Source of the DNA: Flavobacteriales bacterium
GTDB taxonomy: Bacteria > Bacteroidota > Bacteroidia > Flavobacteriales_F > PHOS-HE28
Reading direction: 5' to 3'
DNA length: 64,000 nt
Assembly: GCA_016704485.1 (NCBI GenBank)
Contig: JADJAA010000003.1
Span: 62,001-126,000 of the forward strand
A program made the translations under genes and the position numbers. Below the pieces are notes generated by a model. That model was given only the letters and a program-made list of their open reading frames with translations, was not told the origin of the DNA and ran no database searches. Below, piece after piece: positions 63,689 to 64,000 of this stretch; position 1 is the first letter of the stretch; every line of letters starts with the position of its first letter.

Positions 63689-64000
63689 ATGGACATCAGC
63701 GACAAGCAATGGGAAGTGTTGGAAAAACCGCTTACAAGTATTTTTCATAAGAGCGAAACACGTGGCAGGCCCAGACAAGATCCACGTGCGGTGCTTAACG
63801 GATCTTGTGGATATGCCGGACCGGTGCACCATGGGCAGATCTACCTGGCAGATACCCGCCATACCAGACTTGCCATCGGTACCACAAACACTGGTGCAAG
63901 AGCGGTTCTTGGGATAAACTGCTGCATGCTCTTGCATCGGATCTACGCGATCGAGGGAAGATCGACATTACCGAATGCTTTATCGATGGCACCTTCGCAA
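63689..64000 (+). pseudogene. IS5-family transposase, frameshifted and cut by the window edge
   Basis: The ATG at 63689 starts DISDKQWEVLEKPL..., RGRPRQDPRAVLNG, then the frame needs to shift by one near 63802-63805 to continue LWICRTGAPWADLPGRYPPYQTCHRYHK and, further on, LHALASDLRDRGKIDITECFIDGTFA. This is the N-terminal part of an IS5-type DDE transposase (first catalytic Asp in FIDGTF). One base appears to be missing (an Ile codon before LW). No slippery heptamer is seen at the shift, so a mutation or sequencing error is more likely than programmed frameshifting. The remainder lies beyond base 64000. Confidence 0.85.

Overview
The window looks like a chromosomal segment of an uncultured Flavobacteriales-like member of the Bacteroidota. 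The evidence is 14 predicted secreted proteins ending in type IX secretion system (T9SS) type A sorting domains, a SprB-repeat protein, lineage-typical families (DUF4924, DUF4260, YtxJ, the SGCS-motif protein at 28.8 kb), Bacteroidota-style OstA/LptD, MlaD and OmpH envelope genes, and several -7-like TAnnTTTG promoter elements. Base composition is close to even. No rRNA, tRNA, CRISPR array, prophage or T9SS machinery gene was seen. T9SS cargo is recognised below by an N-terminal signal peptide plus a roughly 75-90 residue C-terminal domain that starts with a Y/F-PNP motif, has a central (D/Y)-x-x-G-(K/R/Q) turn and ends G-x-Y-x-(L/V)-(K/R) plus a final beta strand.

Layout. 0-5.2 kb: a 2,4-dienoyl-CoA reductase-type SDR running off the left edge, a TPR protein, a small protein made of four exact 25-residue repeats, a T9SS protein, a nitroreductase and an outer-membrane barrel. 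5.2-15.3 kb: a three-gene minus-strand operon (SprB-repeat protein, DUF5060 glycoside-hydrolase-like protein, T9SS protein), a modular cysteine-rich T9SS protein and a secreted peptidylarginine-deiminase-type enzyme. 15.3-24.9 kb: MltF-like lytic transglycosylase and AcpH, a LytS/LytTR two-component pair, a T9SS protein, OmpH chaperone, DUF4924 and an OstA-like protein. 24.8-28.6 kb: an overlapping three-gene operon of a small membrane protein and two membrane-anchored CotH-like proteins that lack the catalytic residues seen in the canonical CotH elsewhere in the window; this is the best candidate for an undescribed system. 28.8-36.5 kb: a SGCS-motif protein, then a tight operon amidase-MlaD-two Fe-S proteins divergent from LptD. 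36.5-45.9 kb: glutamine amidotransferase, DUF4260, exonuclease III, a DUF1800-DUF1501 pair, a cluster of palindromic repeats, a cold-shock protein, a PIF1-type helicase and a YtxJ bacillithiol-system protein. 46.2-51.3 kb: a secreted three-gene operon (arylsulfotransferase-like, CotH kinase, two-component-propeller). 51.4-64 kb: a TPR-receptor adenylate cyclase, a Crp/Fnr regulator followed by pirin, more T9SS proteins, a lipoprotein and a frameshifted IS5-family transposase cut by the right edge.

Taken together, the region is dominated by surface and secreted protein production and by outer-membrane and peptidoglycan upkeep, with scattered housekeeping and signalling genes. All functions are inferred from sequence motifs read by eye; no database search was run.
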